Assembly (NCBI GenBank): GCA_017622995.1
Contig: JAGAQA010000066.1
Span: 1-64,000, forward strand
Length of the DNA stretch: 64,000 nt
Direction: 5' to 3'
From: Oscillospiraceae bacterium
GTDB lineage: Bacteria > Bacillota > Clostridia > Oscillospirales > Oscillospiraceae
Of the stretch, positions 1-8,506 are shown piece by piece (positions within the stretch are counted from its first letter, which is position 1; each line of letters opens with the position of its first letter). The position numbers were made by a program, and so were the translations under genes. The notes under the pieces were generated by a model. It was given only the letters and a program-made list of their open reading frames with translations. It was not told where the DNA came from and searched no databases.

Positions 1-57
1 ACCTCACAATGGAATTCTGCGTCTGGGAAAGGACATACAAATCGCCCGATAACCGGT

Positions 58-459
58 CTAAAATGCGCCATGCAGGCCGTTTGAAGCCTTGGGGTGCAAG
101 GCGCTGGCTCTTAAAGTCGTTGGTGTGAGGATAGCATTTTCTACACACCGGGCCGCGTAGGTGGCAAGTCTGGCACCCTTTGACAGATCAAAGGTGGTAA
201 TCCCTTTGATGAGTCCGATGGTACCGATGGAAATCAGGTCCTCCTGGTCAGCAGTTTGGGCATAATACTTTTTCATCACATGGGCCACCAGGCGAAGATT
301 TCGTTCTACGAGGATATTTCTCGCCTCCAGGTCTCCCTGGGCGGAGAGCGCCAGATAATGGCGCTCTTCTTCCTCCGTCAAAGGTTTTGGGAAGCTGCCG
401 GATCGGAGCTGGAGGGTGTAAAACAGACTGCCAAGCAGCAGCCAAACACTTGCGTTCAT
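58..459 (-). CDS. sigK: RNA polymerase sigma-K, N-terminal half only (interrupted gene)
   Basis: Sporulation-specific sigma factor of the mother cell, late stage. The reading frame shows an N-terminal hydrophobic pro-sequence (about residues 5-18), then the sigma-70 region 2 core with NLRLVAHVMKKY, EDLISIGTIGLIKGI and LATYAARCVEN (residues 54-108). After ENAIL the protein departs from the family and stops about 25 residues later, so regions 3 and 4 are missing. Full SigK proteins are about 235 residues. The start at ATG 459 is chosen because the upstream GTG lies inside the GAGGTG ribosome-binding site. The break falls where skin elements interrupt sigK in Bacillus subtilis and Clostridioides difficile; an element extending left beyond base 1 is inferred. 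Positions 2-52 on the plus strand read as a possible convergent C-terminal tail, too short to assign. Confidence 0.85.
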   Translation of the reverse strand: MNASVWLLLGSLFYTLQLRSGSFPKPLTEEEERHYLALSAQGDLEARNILVERNLRLVAHVMKKYYAQTADQEDLISIGTIGLIKGITTFDLSKGARLATYAARCVENAILTPTTLRASALHPKASNGLHGAF

Positions 460-715
460 TGTCTTCACCTCAGCACTACCCTATTCCCCATTTCCCCCGG
501 CTATTCCGACGGGACAGGCTGATTTTCTCCGGGCAAAGAAAGAACAAAAAGGGATTCGACTGTACACACAAGTCATACGGATTCTCTTTTGAAAGCGGAC
601 AATCGCTTGCGAGAGGCTACTTTCAATTGAAACATAGTATCAAATTCCTTTTTTACCAGCTTACGGAGGAGCGCTGTATTGTGCTCGGGCTGCATCGAGG
701 TGAACACCAAAGCGT

Positions 716-2026
716 CTATCTGTCCGGTGGCTTTCGCAAATCGTCCATAGCAGGGTTATTGAGCCGCTTTCCATCCGCGTCAAACCGGGAACCATGACAC
801 GGACAATCCCAGGAATGCTCTGCTTCATTCCAACACAGAGCGCAGCCAAGATGCGGACATCTGGGCCTTGTAGGCCGAATCAAATGGAATGCCGCATCCA
901 GGCCGTTGATCAGAAGCTGTTTATGCAGCATACTGCGGGAGGATGAAAACAGGGCGGCATAGGGATTCTCTTTGCCCTGGATCAGATCCGTTAGGATCAT
1001 GGCCGCTGCCATGGATGTGCTCATGCCCCATTTTTGAAATCCGGTTGCCACATATAAATCAGGTGTCCCCTTGCTGTATTGCCCGATGTAGGGCATTCCA
1101 TCCAGGGTCATGCAGTCCTGCGTGGCCCAGCGTGCCGCGATACGTGCCTGAGGGAAATAAGCTTCTGCCGTCTTTTCCGGAAAGCTCCAATCCTCCCCCT
1201 GTTTTCCGGTACGGTGGCCTCCGCCGCCCAGCAGCAGCCACCTACCGGCATTTCGGACAGACAATCCATTTTCCGCACAGTCCAGATACATGCCCTCCAG
1301 CGCTCCCGCGTTTTCCAATGCAATCACATAGGAACGCTGCTGATACAGCTTCAGGAAATAGGCGCCATGCTTATTGAGAATGGGAAAATGGGTTGCGACA
1401 ATGATTTTCTTCGCCGTAATGGTCCCATTCGGTGTCAGAACCCGATTCCCCAGAAAGGAAACCGCTTTGGTATGCTCGAATATTCTCAGCCCCTTTGCGA
1501 TATGCGCCGCCAGCTTGAGTGGATGAAGCTGTGCCTGATTGGGTACACAAATGGCACCGGAAACCGGGAACGGAAGGGGCAAAGCTGCTTCCCAACTGGC
1601 AGGAATCTTTAGCTTTTGGTACGCCGCCATCTCCGCTTTCAGTTTTTCTCCCCCATCCGTCGCATAAAGATAGCTGTTTTGGGATTCAAAATCGAAATCC
1701 GCTTCCCTGGCCAGTTCACGGAAAGCCGCCAATGCGTCCTCATTTGCCTGCCAATACAATCTGGCAGCTTCCGTTCCGAATTGGTCAAGCAGCTTTCCAT
1801 AAACGCACCCATGCTGAGAAGTAACCTTTGCGGTGGTTCTGCCGCTGACACCGTGCATGATTCGGTTTTCTTCGATCAATGCGCAGGGCACCCCGGCACG
1901 GGTCAATTTCCAGGCAGAAAGCAGCCCTGCCAGCCCGCCGCCGATGATCAGGACATCCGTGCACAGATTTCCCTCCAACTGTGGAAACCGGGGCAGCTGT
2001 ACATTCTTCTCCCAGATGGAATCCAT
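716..2026 (-). CDS. FAD-dependent oxidoreductase with C-terminal Rieske [2Fe-2S] domain
   Basis: Likely cytoplasmic redox enzyme of the DadA/GlpD-like FAD oxidoreductase superfamily. The N-terminus has the dinucleotide-binding fold (VLIIGGGLAGLLSAWKL, about residues 24-40 of the protein). The last 50 residues form a Rieske domain with CPHLGC and CPCHGSRF, the two Cys-His ligand pairs. This fusion is the layout of B. subtilis YhfW; substrate is unknown. I place the start at ATG 2026 because GGGTGAAGAGG precedes it; an in-frame ATG at 2062 has no good ribosome-binding site. It is transcribed alone, leftward, toward sigK. Confidence 0.85.
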   Translation of the reverse strand: MDSIWEKNVQLPRFPQLEGNLCTDVLIIGGGLAGLLSAWKLTRAGVPCALIEENRIMHGVSGRTTAKVTSQHGCVYGKLLDQFGTEAARLYWQANEDALAAFRELAREADFDFESQNSYLYATDGGEKLKAEMAAYQKLKIPASWEAALPLPFPVSGAICVPNQAQLHPLKLAAHIAKGLRIFEHTKAVSFLGNRVLTPNGTITAKKIIVATHFPILNKHGAYFLKLYQQRSYVIALENAGALEGMYLDCAENGLSVRNAGRWLLLGGGGHRTGKQGEDWSFPEKTAEAYFPQARIAARWATQDCMTLDGMPYIGQYSKGTPDLYVATGFQKWGMSTSMAAAMILTDLIQGKENPYAALFSSSRSMLHKQLLINGLDAAFHLIRPTRPRCPHLGCALCWNEAEHSWDCPCHGSRFDADGKRLNNPAMDDLRKPPDR

Positions 2027-2151
2027 ACCCTCTTCACCCGTCCTTTCCCTTGTGAATGGCATTCTTCATTGTTCCCAAAATGCAAAAACGCATACAAAGT
2101 AAAGGTGCCCGCCCTGTGGGCTGTTTTTCCTTCTTGGGATGGATCTTCCTA

Positions 2152-2185
2152 AAAGAAAACCAGGATCCCAATTTCGGGATCCTGG
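2152..2185 (-). terminator. intrinsic terminator after cpsD-like gene
   Basis: Perfect 10-bp stem (2160-2169 with 2176-2185, 6-nt loop); on the minus strand it is followed by TTTTCTTTT. It lies 20 bp past the stop of the CpsD-like gene. Confidence 0.85.
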
Positions 2186-2205
2186 CAAAAGAATCAGCTT
2201 ACTTC

Positions 2206-2838
2206 TTACTTCAGATTATTGAGAACCGCACCCAGAATCGGCGCGTTCACCGCCTCCAGCTTTGCTTTGCAGCTTTCTGCCTTACGCAGCTTTGTGGCCT
2301 CCGCATCCAGCAGCAGGACGGCGCCGTCTACGCTCTGACTCAGAACCACGGCATCCGTAAAGCGCTCCACATCCGGTGCAAAGACGATCACATAATCATA
2401 TGCATCCCGGAGGGCACGCAGAGCAGCCCTCCCATCCTTACCGGAAAACAGCTGCGCAGGATCCGCGCACTTTTCTCCGCCGGGCAGCAGATCCAGATTC
2501 GGTGTTCCGGTGGGAACCACTGCCTGCTCCAGATTCTTTCCGCCTTCCAGCAGACCGGTCAAGCCGCTGCTTTCCTTGTCGGAACCAAGGAGTTTTGTCA
2601 GGGCGCCGGTCCGCAGGTCACCGTCAACCAACAGCACCTTCCGCTCGCCGCATGCCATGGTCACGCCCAGATTGGCAGCAAACTGGGCTGCCAGCTCATC
2701 CTTCTGGGGGCTGACCAGAAGGATCATCCGGCAGTCCTGCTCCTGGGCCGCAAACACCAGGTTGGTACGCAGCGCCTTGTACCCTTCCGCGCTGGGGGAC
2801 TGTTTTTCCTTATCCATCTGAAATACAGCTTTAGCCAT
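2206..2838 (-). CDS. CpsD/CapB-like P-loop protein with degenerate Walker A
   Basis: Homologous in layout to bacterial tyrosine kinases (BY-kinases) that pair with a Wzz-type membrane activator in polysaccharide export. EGYKALRTNL near the N-terminus and VLLVDGDLR (Walker A', about residues 88-96) are typical. The Walker A loop, normally ending GKS/T, reads SPQKDELAAQFAANL, so the ATP-binding lysine and Ser/Thr are absent, and the Walker B strand is YDYVIVFAPD rather than DYxIID. There is no C-terminal tyrosine cluster. It is therefore probably not an active kinase. Its ATG overlaps the stop of the Wzz-like gene by 8 bp (ATGGCTAA), indicating translational coupling. Confidence 0.8.
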   Translation of the reverse strand: MAKAVFQMDKEKQSPSAEGYKALRTNLVFAAQEQDCRMILLVSPQKDELAAQFAANLGVTMACGERKVLLVDGDLRTGALTKLLGSDKESSGLTGLLEGGKNLEQAVVPTGTPNLDLLPGGEKCADPAQLFSGKDGRAALRALRDAYDYVIVFAPDVERFTDAVVLSQSVDGAVLLLDAEATKLRKAESCKAKLEAVNAPILGAVLNNLK

Positions 2839-3598
2839 TGGTCTTCTTCTCCTTTCCGGCAGGGACGGTTCCCAGCAGCTTCAGTCCCAGCTGATTTTTC
2901 ACCATCCATTCGGTGTGCACCTTGGGCATCAGAATAAAGTCCAGGACAACATATACAATGCTCAGAATCAGGCCAACCAGCACGGCAACCACGGCCTTTC
3001 TGGCCATTCCCTTGGAGACCGGGCTGCCGGGCAGCTGGGCAGCGGATACAATCTCAATGGAATCCGCGTCAACCGCGCTGGGAAGGTTTTCCGCCGCATA
3101 GGCAGACAGCGCGCCGCAAACATCCCGGGCGAGCTCCGGGCTCTTTGCCTGAACACGGATCTTTATCAAATCCGTATTGGCAACTGCCTCTACCAGTGTA
3201 CCGTTTCTCAGTTCCGCCAGCGTCATTTCCGGTTCATGCCCGGTCATCGCAGCCTGAAGCGCCTCATCGCCGGTCAGAATGGAGCTGACAATGGGCGATA
3301 ATTTATTAACCGCGTTAATCCGCTGGGACAGGCTCGTAGACGCATCGTCCATATTGATTCGCAAATCCGAATCCAACTGCTTTCCATCTTCCGAGGCATT
3401 CGAAATAGAAATCGCTCTTTTCGTCAGGTGGAAGGACAGCAGCGCCGAAGATTCATAGCTTGCAGGTCCATTGGAGCCAACGACCATTGCCATCACCACA
3501 GCCGCAACAACGACCGTGACCAAAGCCAGTAGCTTCCAGCGTTTCAGAATGGTTTTGCCCAGATCCACCAGATCCAGTTCGTATTCCTGATTGTTCAT
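2831..3598 (-). CDS. Wzz/YveK-type polysaccharide chain-length regulator
   Basis: Membrane protein that in this family controls polysaccharide chain length and activates a partner BY-kinase. It has two membrane segments (about residues 24-42 and 222-244 from ATG 3598) around a roughly 180-residue extracytoplasmic domain, the standard layout. The start is set by AAAGGA nine bases upstream. The downstream partner is the degenerate CpsD-like protein, and no glycosyltransferases, flippase or polymerase lie nearby, so this is an orphan pair. It could regulate a polysaccharide locus elsewhere. Confidence 0.82.
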   Translation of the reverse strand: MNNQEYELDLVDLGKTILKRWKLLALVTVVVAAVVMAMVVGSNGPASYESSALLSFHLTKRAISISNASEDGKQLDSDLRINMDDASTSLSQRINAVNKLSPIVSSILTGDEALQAAMTGHEPEMTLAELRNGTLVEAVANTDLIKIRVQAKSPELARDVCGALSAYAAENLPSAVDADSIEIVSAAQLPGSPVSKGMARKAVVAVLVGLILSIVYVVLDFILMPKVHTEWMVKNQLGLKLLGTVPAGKEKKTNG

Positions 3599-3741
3599 AT
3601 TTCTATGTCCTTTCCACAACATCGGTCGCCCGGGGCCTGACAGCCTTCTGTTTTCTTCTGAACGGGCATCAGAACAGGGCACATGCTTGATTTATTATAG
3701 TAAAAAACGCGTTGAAAGTCAATTATTCTTTGGTCGGGCCC

Positions 3742-3779
3742 TTGGGGAAAAGAAAAACCGGAGCATTGCGCTCCGGTTT
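3742..3779 (-). terminator. intrinsic terminator after proS
   Basis: Ten-bp stem (3755-3764 with 3770-3779) and 5-nt loop; on the minus strand it runs into TTTTTCTTTTCC. It ends the proS transcript and insulates the Wzz-like gene. Confidence 0.88.
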
Positions 3780-3790
3780 CACTGGAAATA

Positions 3791-5227
3791 TCAATATGCC
3801 ACGCCCCAGTAGATCATCTTATCTGCGGGCTTGCCGCAGCAGGCGCAGGTATCGCCCAGGTGCTCCTGCTTGAAGGGGATGCAGCGGGAGGACATGCCTG
3901 CCTGCTCCTTCATCTTCAGCTCGCACTCCAGGCTGCCGCACCACATGGTCTTGATGAAGCCGCCGTTGGCCTCCTGAAGCTGTTTTGCCTCTTCCACGGA
4001 GTGGGCTTCATAGATATGGTCTTCCAGATTCTTCTTTGCCCGGTCATACATACCCTGATGCACCAGCTCCAGCTGCTGCGCGACAGCGGTTTCCAGGTCC
4101 TCCAGCTTGACGGTGACCTTCTCCCGATCCGTCCGGCGAACCAGCACGCACTGGTCGTTTTCCAGATCCCGGGGGCCGCACTCCACCCGCAGGGGTACAC
4201 CCTTCATTTCGTATTCGGCACACTTCCAGCCCATGGAGTTGTCGGAATCGTCCACCTTCACCCGGTATCCGGCCTTCTCCAGCCGCTGCTTCAAACCGGC
4301 GGCAGCTTCCAGCACACCGGGCTTGTGCTGGGCAACAGGCAGAATCACCACCTGGATGGGGGCAATCTTGGGAGGCAGCACCAGGCCGTTGTTGTCACCG
4401 TGGGTCATGATGATGCCGCCAATGAGACGGGTGGACACGCCCCAGGAGGTCTGGAAGGGGTTGACACGCTGGTTGTTCTGATCGGTAAAGGTGATGTCAA
4501 ATGCCTTGGCGAAGCCATCGCCGAAGTAGTGGGAAGTACCTGCCTGCAGAGCCTTCTTATCATGCATCATGCACTCGATGGTGTAGGTGGCCTCGGCGCC
4601 GTTGAACTTTTCCTTGTCGGTCTTCTGGCCCCGGGTAACGGGCATGGCCAGCACGTTCTCGCAGAAGTCGGCATACAGGTTCAGCATCTGCTCAGTGAAA
4701 GCCTTGGCCTCCTCTGCGCTGGCGTGCATGGTATGACCCTCCTGCCACAGAAACTCCCGATGGCGCAGGAAGGGACGGCTGGTCTTCTCCCAACGCAGCA
4801 CACTGCACCACTGGTTATACTTCATAGGCAGATCCCGATGAGACTGAATGACCTGTGCGAAATGATCGCAGAACAGCGTCTCAGAGGTGGGACGGATGCA
4901 CATTCTCTCTTCCAGTTTTTCGTTGCCGCCCATGGTAACCCAGGCGCACTCGGGGGCGAAGCCTTCCACATGGTCCTTTTCCTTCTGCAGCAGGCTTTCC
5001 GGAATCAGCATGGGCATATAGACATTCTCCACGCCCACCTTTTTGAATTCGGCATCCATGATGCGCTGGATGTTCTCCCAGATCGCATAGCCATAGGGGC
5101 GGTAAATGAATATGCCCTTGACGGAGGAATAGTCAATGAGCTGCGCCTTTTTGCACACGTCGGTGTACCACTGGGCGAAGTCCACCTCCATGTCGGTGAT
5201 CTGCTCAACTTTTTTATCCTTTGCCAT
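3791..5227 (-). CDS. proS: prolyl-tRNA synthetase, short (archaeal/eukaryote-like) type
   Basis: Charges tRNA-Pro with proline in the cytosol. The 478-residue class II synthetase lacks the bacterial editing insertion and has the class II motif 2 region ([34 protein letters not shown]) and motif 3 ([19 protein letters not shown]). The C-terminal extension ends with cysteine pairs ([18 protein letters not shown]), typical of ProRS type 3 proteins with a zinc-binding tail and terminal tyrosine. ATG 5227 is chosen because GGAGAGG sits nine bases upstream; an earlier ATG at 5236 overlaps that site. A cognate tRNA-Pro(TGG) gene lies at 37,796. Confidence 0.96.
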   Translation of the reverse strand: MAKDKKVEQITDMEVDFAQWYTDVCKKAQLIDYSSVKGIFIYRPYGYAIWENIQRIMDAEFKKVGVENVYMPMLIPESLLQKEKDHVEGFAPECAWVTMGGNEKLEERMCIRPTSETLFCDHFAQVIQSHRDLPMKYNQWCSVLRWEKTSRPFLRHREFLWQEGHTMHASAEEAKAFTEQMLNLYADFCENVLAMPVTRGQKTDKEKFNGAEATYTIECMMHDKKALQAGTSHYFGDGFAKAFDITFTDQNNQRVNPFQTSWGVSTRLIGGIIMTHGDNNGLVLPPKIAPIQVVILPVAQHKPGVLEAAAGLKQRLEKAGYRVKVDDSDNSMGWKCAEYEMKGVPLRVECGPRDLENDQCVLVRRTDREKVTVKLEDLETAVAQQLELVHQGMYDRAKKNLEDHIYEAHSVEEAKQLQEANGGFIKTMWCGSLECELKMKEQAGMSSRCIPFKQEHLGDTCACCGKPADKMIYWGVAY

Positions 5228-5299
5228 GATTTTCATCCTCTCCGGTTGGTTTATCAAATGTATCTTATCTATTATAGCACCTTTGTCAATAGAATGCCG

Positions 5300-5328
5300 T
5301 TGTTTTTTCAGGGATTCTTTGCTATACT
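5300..5328 (+). promoter_or_regulatory. sigma-A type promoter of L-serine dehydratase
   Basis: TTGTTT at 5300-5305, 17-bp spacer, TATACT at 5323-5328, about 28 bp before the ATG; ribosome-binding site GGAGGG follows. Confidence 0.75.
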
Positions 5329-5356
5329 ATAGAAAAAACACACGGAGGGCAGAACC

Positions 5357-6571
5357 ATGAAATCCATTCGTGAAATCTATAAGATCGGCAAAGGCCCCAG
5401 TTCCTCCCACACCATGGGACCGGAGCGGGCGGCAAGGCTTTTCCGGCAGGAAAACCAACAGGCAGACGCTTTCCAGGTGATTCTTTACGGCTCCCTGAGC
5501 AAAACCGGTGTGGGCCACGGCACCGACCGGGTGCTGCGGGAAACACTGGCTCCCCTGCCCACCAGGATTCTCTTTTCCCAGGAGGAGCTTCCCGGTGCCC
5601 ATCCAAACACCCTGGACTTCATCGCCCTGAAGGAGGGAAAGGAAATCGGCCGCCTGCGGGTGGAATCCATCGGCGGCGGTGACATCCGCATTCCCGGCCG
5701 GGAGGACAATCAGTCGGAGGAAGTCTACATTGAGCATTCCTTTGCGGAAATAGCCGATTTCTGCAAATGGCGCTATATTTCCACACTCAGCGAATATGTG
5801 GAGCTAAACGAAGGACCGGAGATCTGGGACTTCCTTCTGAACGTATGGCAGACCATGAAGCAGTCCATTGAAGACGGCCTGAATGCCACCGGAACCCTTC
5901 CCGGCGGCCTGAATGTGCAGCGCAAGGCCGGCTACCTTTACAGCAAAACCGGCGGCTGCGATGCCCCGGCCCTGCGGGAATTTCAGCTGATTGCGGCCTA
6001 CGCCTACGCCGTGGCCGAGCAGAACGCCGACAACGGCACCATTGTCACCGCCCCCACCTGCGGCGCCTGCGGTGTACTGCCGGCGGTGCTGAAATACGTC
6101 CAGGACACCAAGGGCTATTCGGACGAAACCATCTGCCGGGGACTGGCCACTGCCGGAATCATCGGCAACCTGACCAAGAGCAACGCTTCCATCTCCGGTG
6201 CAGAATGCGGCTGTCAGGCGGAGATCGGCACTGCCTGCTCCATGGCCGCCGCAGCCCTGGCAGAGCTATACGGTCAGAACCTGGATCAGGTGGAGTATGC
6301 CGCGGAGGTGGCCATGGAGCACCACCTGGGGCTCACCTGCGACCCCATCTGCGGCCTGGTACAGATTCCCTGCATCGAACGCAACGCCGTGGCCGCCATG
6401 CGGGCCATGAACGCCTGCAACCTGAGCTATTTCCTCACCGGTTCCAGAAACATCAGCTATGACATGGTCTGCCGGGCCATGCACGAAACCGGGGTAAACC
6501 TCAACAAACGTTTCCGGGAAACCAGCGAGGGCGGCCTTGCCAAGCTCTACGGGCGACGGGGCCTCAAATAA
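5357..6571 (+). CDS. sdaA: L-serine dehydratase, iron-sulfur dependent, single chain
   Basis: Deaminates L-serine to pyruvate and ammonia using a labile [4Fe-4S] cluster. The 404-residue chain joins the beta-type N-terminal domain (IYKIGKGPSSSHTMGPERAA, start of the protein) and the alpha-type catalytic domain with the cluster-binding cysteines in APTCGACGVLP (about residue 232) and CDPICGLVQIPCIERN (about 328-343). It is monocistronic, with its own promoter and terminator. The family is common in amino-acid fermenting anaerobes; stereospecificity is taken from family knowledge. Confidence 0.94.
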   Translation: MKSIREIYKIGKGPSSSHTMGPERAARLFRQENQQADAFQVILYGSLSKTGVGHGTDRVLRETLAPLPTRILFSQEELPGAHPNTLDFIALKEGKEIGRLRVESIGGGDIRIPGREDNQSEEVYIEHSFAEIADFCKWRYISTLSEYVELNEGPEIWDFLLNVWQTMKQSIEDGLNATGTLPGGLNVQRKAGYLYSKTGGCDAPALREFQLIAAYAYAVAEQNADNGTIVTAPTCGACGVLPAVLKYVQDTKGYSDETICRGLATAGIIGNLTKSNASISGAECGCQAEIGTACSMAAAALAELYGQNLDQVEYAAEVAMEHHLGLTCDPICGLVQIPCIERNAVAAMRAMNACNLSYFLTGSRNISYDMVCRAMHETGVNLNKRFRETSEGGLAKLYGRRGLK

Positions 6572-6578
6572 TATGCCG

Positions 6579-6612
6579 ACGGGAGGGCGCCCAATGGGTG
6601 CTCTCCCGTTTT
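6579..6612 (+). terminator. intrinsic terminator after sdaA
   Basis: Fourteen-bp stem with two G-U pairs (6579-6592 with 6596-6609) and a 3-nt loop, then TTTT. It separates the convergent niaR-type gene. Confidence 0.85.
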
Positions 6613-6613
6613 G

Positions 6614-7129
6614 TCAATGGAGAAATCCCCTGCGCTGAAGCTCCTGCTCGATGAGATCCAGCAGCTTCTCTGAAGGAGCGGCCACTGTGTGGTAGTGGCA
6701 GTCATCGGTCAGAACCTTCAGGGGGTTGTCTTTTGATTTTAACAGCTTGTCGTAAAACTCCCGGGCATCACGGGCAGATTCAATCAGCAGATCCACCCGG
6801 ATCTGGCCATAAAGGGCATGCTCCACCACTACGTCCAGGATTTTGCCCCCCAGGTCCAGAATGATCATAAACTCTTCCAGAACCTGTTCGGTGGTATGCC
6901 GGACGGAAAAAACCCGCTTGGGGAGCGCATCCGCACTGTCGCCCCGGCGGAAAAGGTAGCCCCGGTTTGTGGAAAGAATATCGTGGTTTTCCGCACGCAT
7001 CAGGGCGATGTCCTGAACAATCACCTGGCGGCTTACATGGAAGGCGGCTGCCAGAGCCGTCCCGGACAGGGGAACATTTTGGACTTTGAGCATTTGCAGG
7101 ATCTCATTTCTCCGTTCTTCTCCGGTCAT
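6614..7129 (-). CDS. niaR: NiaR/YrxA-type repressor (HTH plus 3H domain)
   Basis: Predicted nicotinate-responsive repressor. The N-terminal 60 residues form an HTH_11 winged helix (NEILQMLKVQNVPLSGTALA, HVSRQVIVQDI). The rest is a 3H domain with the conserved histidines seen in SVRHTTEQ, VVEHALYGQIRVD and CHYHTVAAPS. Start at ATG 7129 follows AAGGGGGTG. It is divergent from the PfoR-like membrane gene; the shared 137-bp intergenic region has two inverted repeats that fit operators. In relatives NiaR controls NAD biosynthesis or niacin uptake genes; here the direct neighbour is not a known niacin transporter, so its target is uncertain. Confidence 0.85.
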   Translation of the reverse strand: MTGEERRNEILQMLKVQNVPLSGTALAAAFHVSRQVIVQDIALMRAENHDILSTNRGYLFRRGDSADALPKRVFSVRHTTEQVLEEFMIILDLGGKILDVVVEHALYGQIRVDLLIESARDAREFYDKLLKSKDNPLKVLTDDCHYHTVAAPSEKLLDLIEQELQRRGFLH

Positions 7130-7178
7130 AACCAGCACCCCCTTAGAAAAAACTATATTCGTTGTATCATATTCTCTC

Positions 7179-7207
7179 AGCCTTGTCAAATCCTTCTTGA
7201 CAAGGCT
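7179..7207. promoter_or_regulatory. perfect 11-bp inverted repeat over both divergent -35 boxes
   Basis: AGCCTTGTCAA at 7179-7189 and its exact inverse at 7197-7207, 7-nt centre. Each arm contains the TTGACA of one of the two divergent promoters, so a repressor bound here would shut off both genes. NiaR binding is inference. Confidence 0.65.
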
Positions 7208-7224
7208 TCATATCTGTATATAAT
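7197..7224 (+). promoter_or_regulatory. sigma-A promoter of PfoR-like gene
   Basis: TTGACA at 7197-7202, 16-bp spacer, TATAAT at 7219-7224: consensus hexamers. Confidence 0.85.
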
Positions 7225-7234
7225 GGTGACTAGT

Positions 7235-7252
7235 TAACTGACAAGACAGTTA
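7235..7252 (+). promoter_or_regulatory. operator-like inverted repeat before PfoR-like gene
   Basis: TAACTGACAAGACAGTTA: 6-bp perfect arms with 6-nt centre, lying just after the expected transcription start and immediately before the GAGGAGG ribosome-binding site. The layout fits a repressor site. Confidence 0.55.
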
Positions 7253-7266
7253 GAGGAGGATCACAT

Positions 7267-8346
7267 ATGGGTGCATTTCTGAAACGAAAAAACATTGTCT
7301 TCTCTGCCAGACGGTATGGGATTGATGCCATGGGCGCCATGGCCCAGGGTCTGTTCTGCTCTCTGCTCATCGGAACCATTGTAAAAACCCTTGGCCAGCA
7401 GCTGAACCTGCCCTTCCTGGTGGATGTGGGCGGATTTGCCGCTGCCATGAGCGGCCCGGCTATGGCTGTCGCCATCGGCTATGCCCTGCAGGCACCGCCG
7501 CTGGTGCTGTTTTCTCTGGCAACGGTGGGCTATGCGGCAAATAAGCTGGGCTCCGTCACCCTTTCCGGCGGTGCCGGTGCAGGCGGTCCCCTGGCGGTGC
7601 TTCTCATCGCCATTGTGGCGGCGGAATGCGGAAAAGCCGTTTCAAAGGAGACCAAGGTGGATATTCTGGTAACCCCTCTGGTGACGATTCTCACAGGTGT
7701 GGCCCTGTCCGCGCTGATTGCACCGGCCATTGGCACCGCCGCTTCCTCTGTGGGCACCTTTGTGGAATGGGCAACGGTTTTGCAGCCCTTCTGGATGGGC
7801 ATTCTGGTATCCGTGGTGGTGGGCATGGCGCTGACGCTCCCCATTTCCTCTGCCGCCATCTGCGCGGCCCTGGGTCTCACCGGGCTGGCAGGGGGCGCGG
7901 CGGTGGCCGGCTGCTGCGCCCAGATGGTGGGGTTTGCCGTCATGTCCTTCCGTGAAAACCGCTGGGGCGGACTGGTCAGCCAGGGCTTGGGCACTTCCAT
8001 GCTGCAAATGGGCAACATTGTGAAAAACCCGAAAATCTGGATTCCGCCTATTTTGACCTCCGCCATCACCGGCCCCATTGCCACCTGTTTGTTCCACTTT
8101 CAGATGAACGACCCTTCCGGCGGTGTGGCATCCGGCATGGGCACCTGCGGCATGGTGGGCCCCATCGGTGTGTATGCCGGTTGGGTCAATGACGTGGCCA
8201 TCGGCGTAAAGGACGCCATTACCGGCATGGATTACCTGGGCATGGGACTGATTTGCCTGGTCCTGCCCGCCGTCCTTACCTGGCTTTTTGGACTTCTCTT
8301 CCGAAAGCAGGGCTGGATTGGGGAAAACGATCTAAAACTGGACTGA
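7267..8346 (+). CDS. PfoR-like PTS_EIIC_2 family membrane protein
   Basis: Integral membrane protein of about 359 residues with roughly nine hydrophobic segments and glycine-rich loops (LSGGAGAGGPLAVL, GMGTCGMVGPIGVYAGW) matching the PTS_EIIC_2/PfoR family (COG3641 type). Members look like PTS sugar IIC subunits but lack IIA/IIB partners; PfoR was named as a regulator of toxin genes in Clostridium perfringens. Substrate is unknown. The divergent NiaR-type gene and the operator-like repeats suggest a transporter controlled by a pyridine or related small molecule; that is inference. Confidence 0.8.
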   Translation: MGAFLKRKNIVFSARRYGIDAMGAMAQGLFCSLLIGTIVKTLGQQLNLPFLVDVGGFAAAMSGPAMAVAIGYALQAPPLVLFSLATVGYAANKLGSVTLSGGAGAGGPLAVLLIAIVAAECGKAVSKETKVDILVTPLVTILTGVALSALIAPAIGTAASSVGTFVEWATVLQPFWMGILVSVVVGMALTLPISSAAICAALGLTGLAGGAAVAGCCAQMVGFAVMSFRENRWGGLVSQGLGTSMLQMGNIVKNPKIWIPPILTSAITGPIATCLFHFQMNDPSGGVASGMGTCGMVGPIGVYAGWVNDVAIGVKDAITGMDYLGMGLICLVLPAVLTWLFGLLFRKQGWIGENDLKLD

Positions 8347-8353
8347 TAACCGC

Positions 8354-8394
8354 AAAAAACAGACTTATTCTTCTGGGGAATAAGTCTGTTTTTT
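8354..8394 (+). terminator. bidirectional intrinsic terminator
   Basis: Perfect 17-bp stem (8354-8370 with 8378-8394) with A-run and T-run sides, between the convergent PfoR-like and AEC transporter genes. Confidence 0.9.
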
Positions 8395-8506
8395 GTATCA
8401 TTCCATGTCAAAGGTAGGAATACGAAATCGGTTTCTCCCTGCTATATGCCGGACCCGGAATCAGTTCCCGGGCTGCTGAGCCCCTTCCCGATTGCCGGTG
8501 GAAGGC

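Noticed and set aside
5228..5300. T-box leader upstream of proS
   Set aside because: The leader is too short and has no T-box or specifier-stem features.
3860..5332. 490-codon open frame antisense to proS
   Set aside because: It has no family features and mirrors the GC-rich codon pattern of proS; ProRS motifs on the minus strand are unmistakable.
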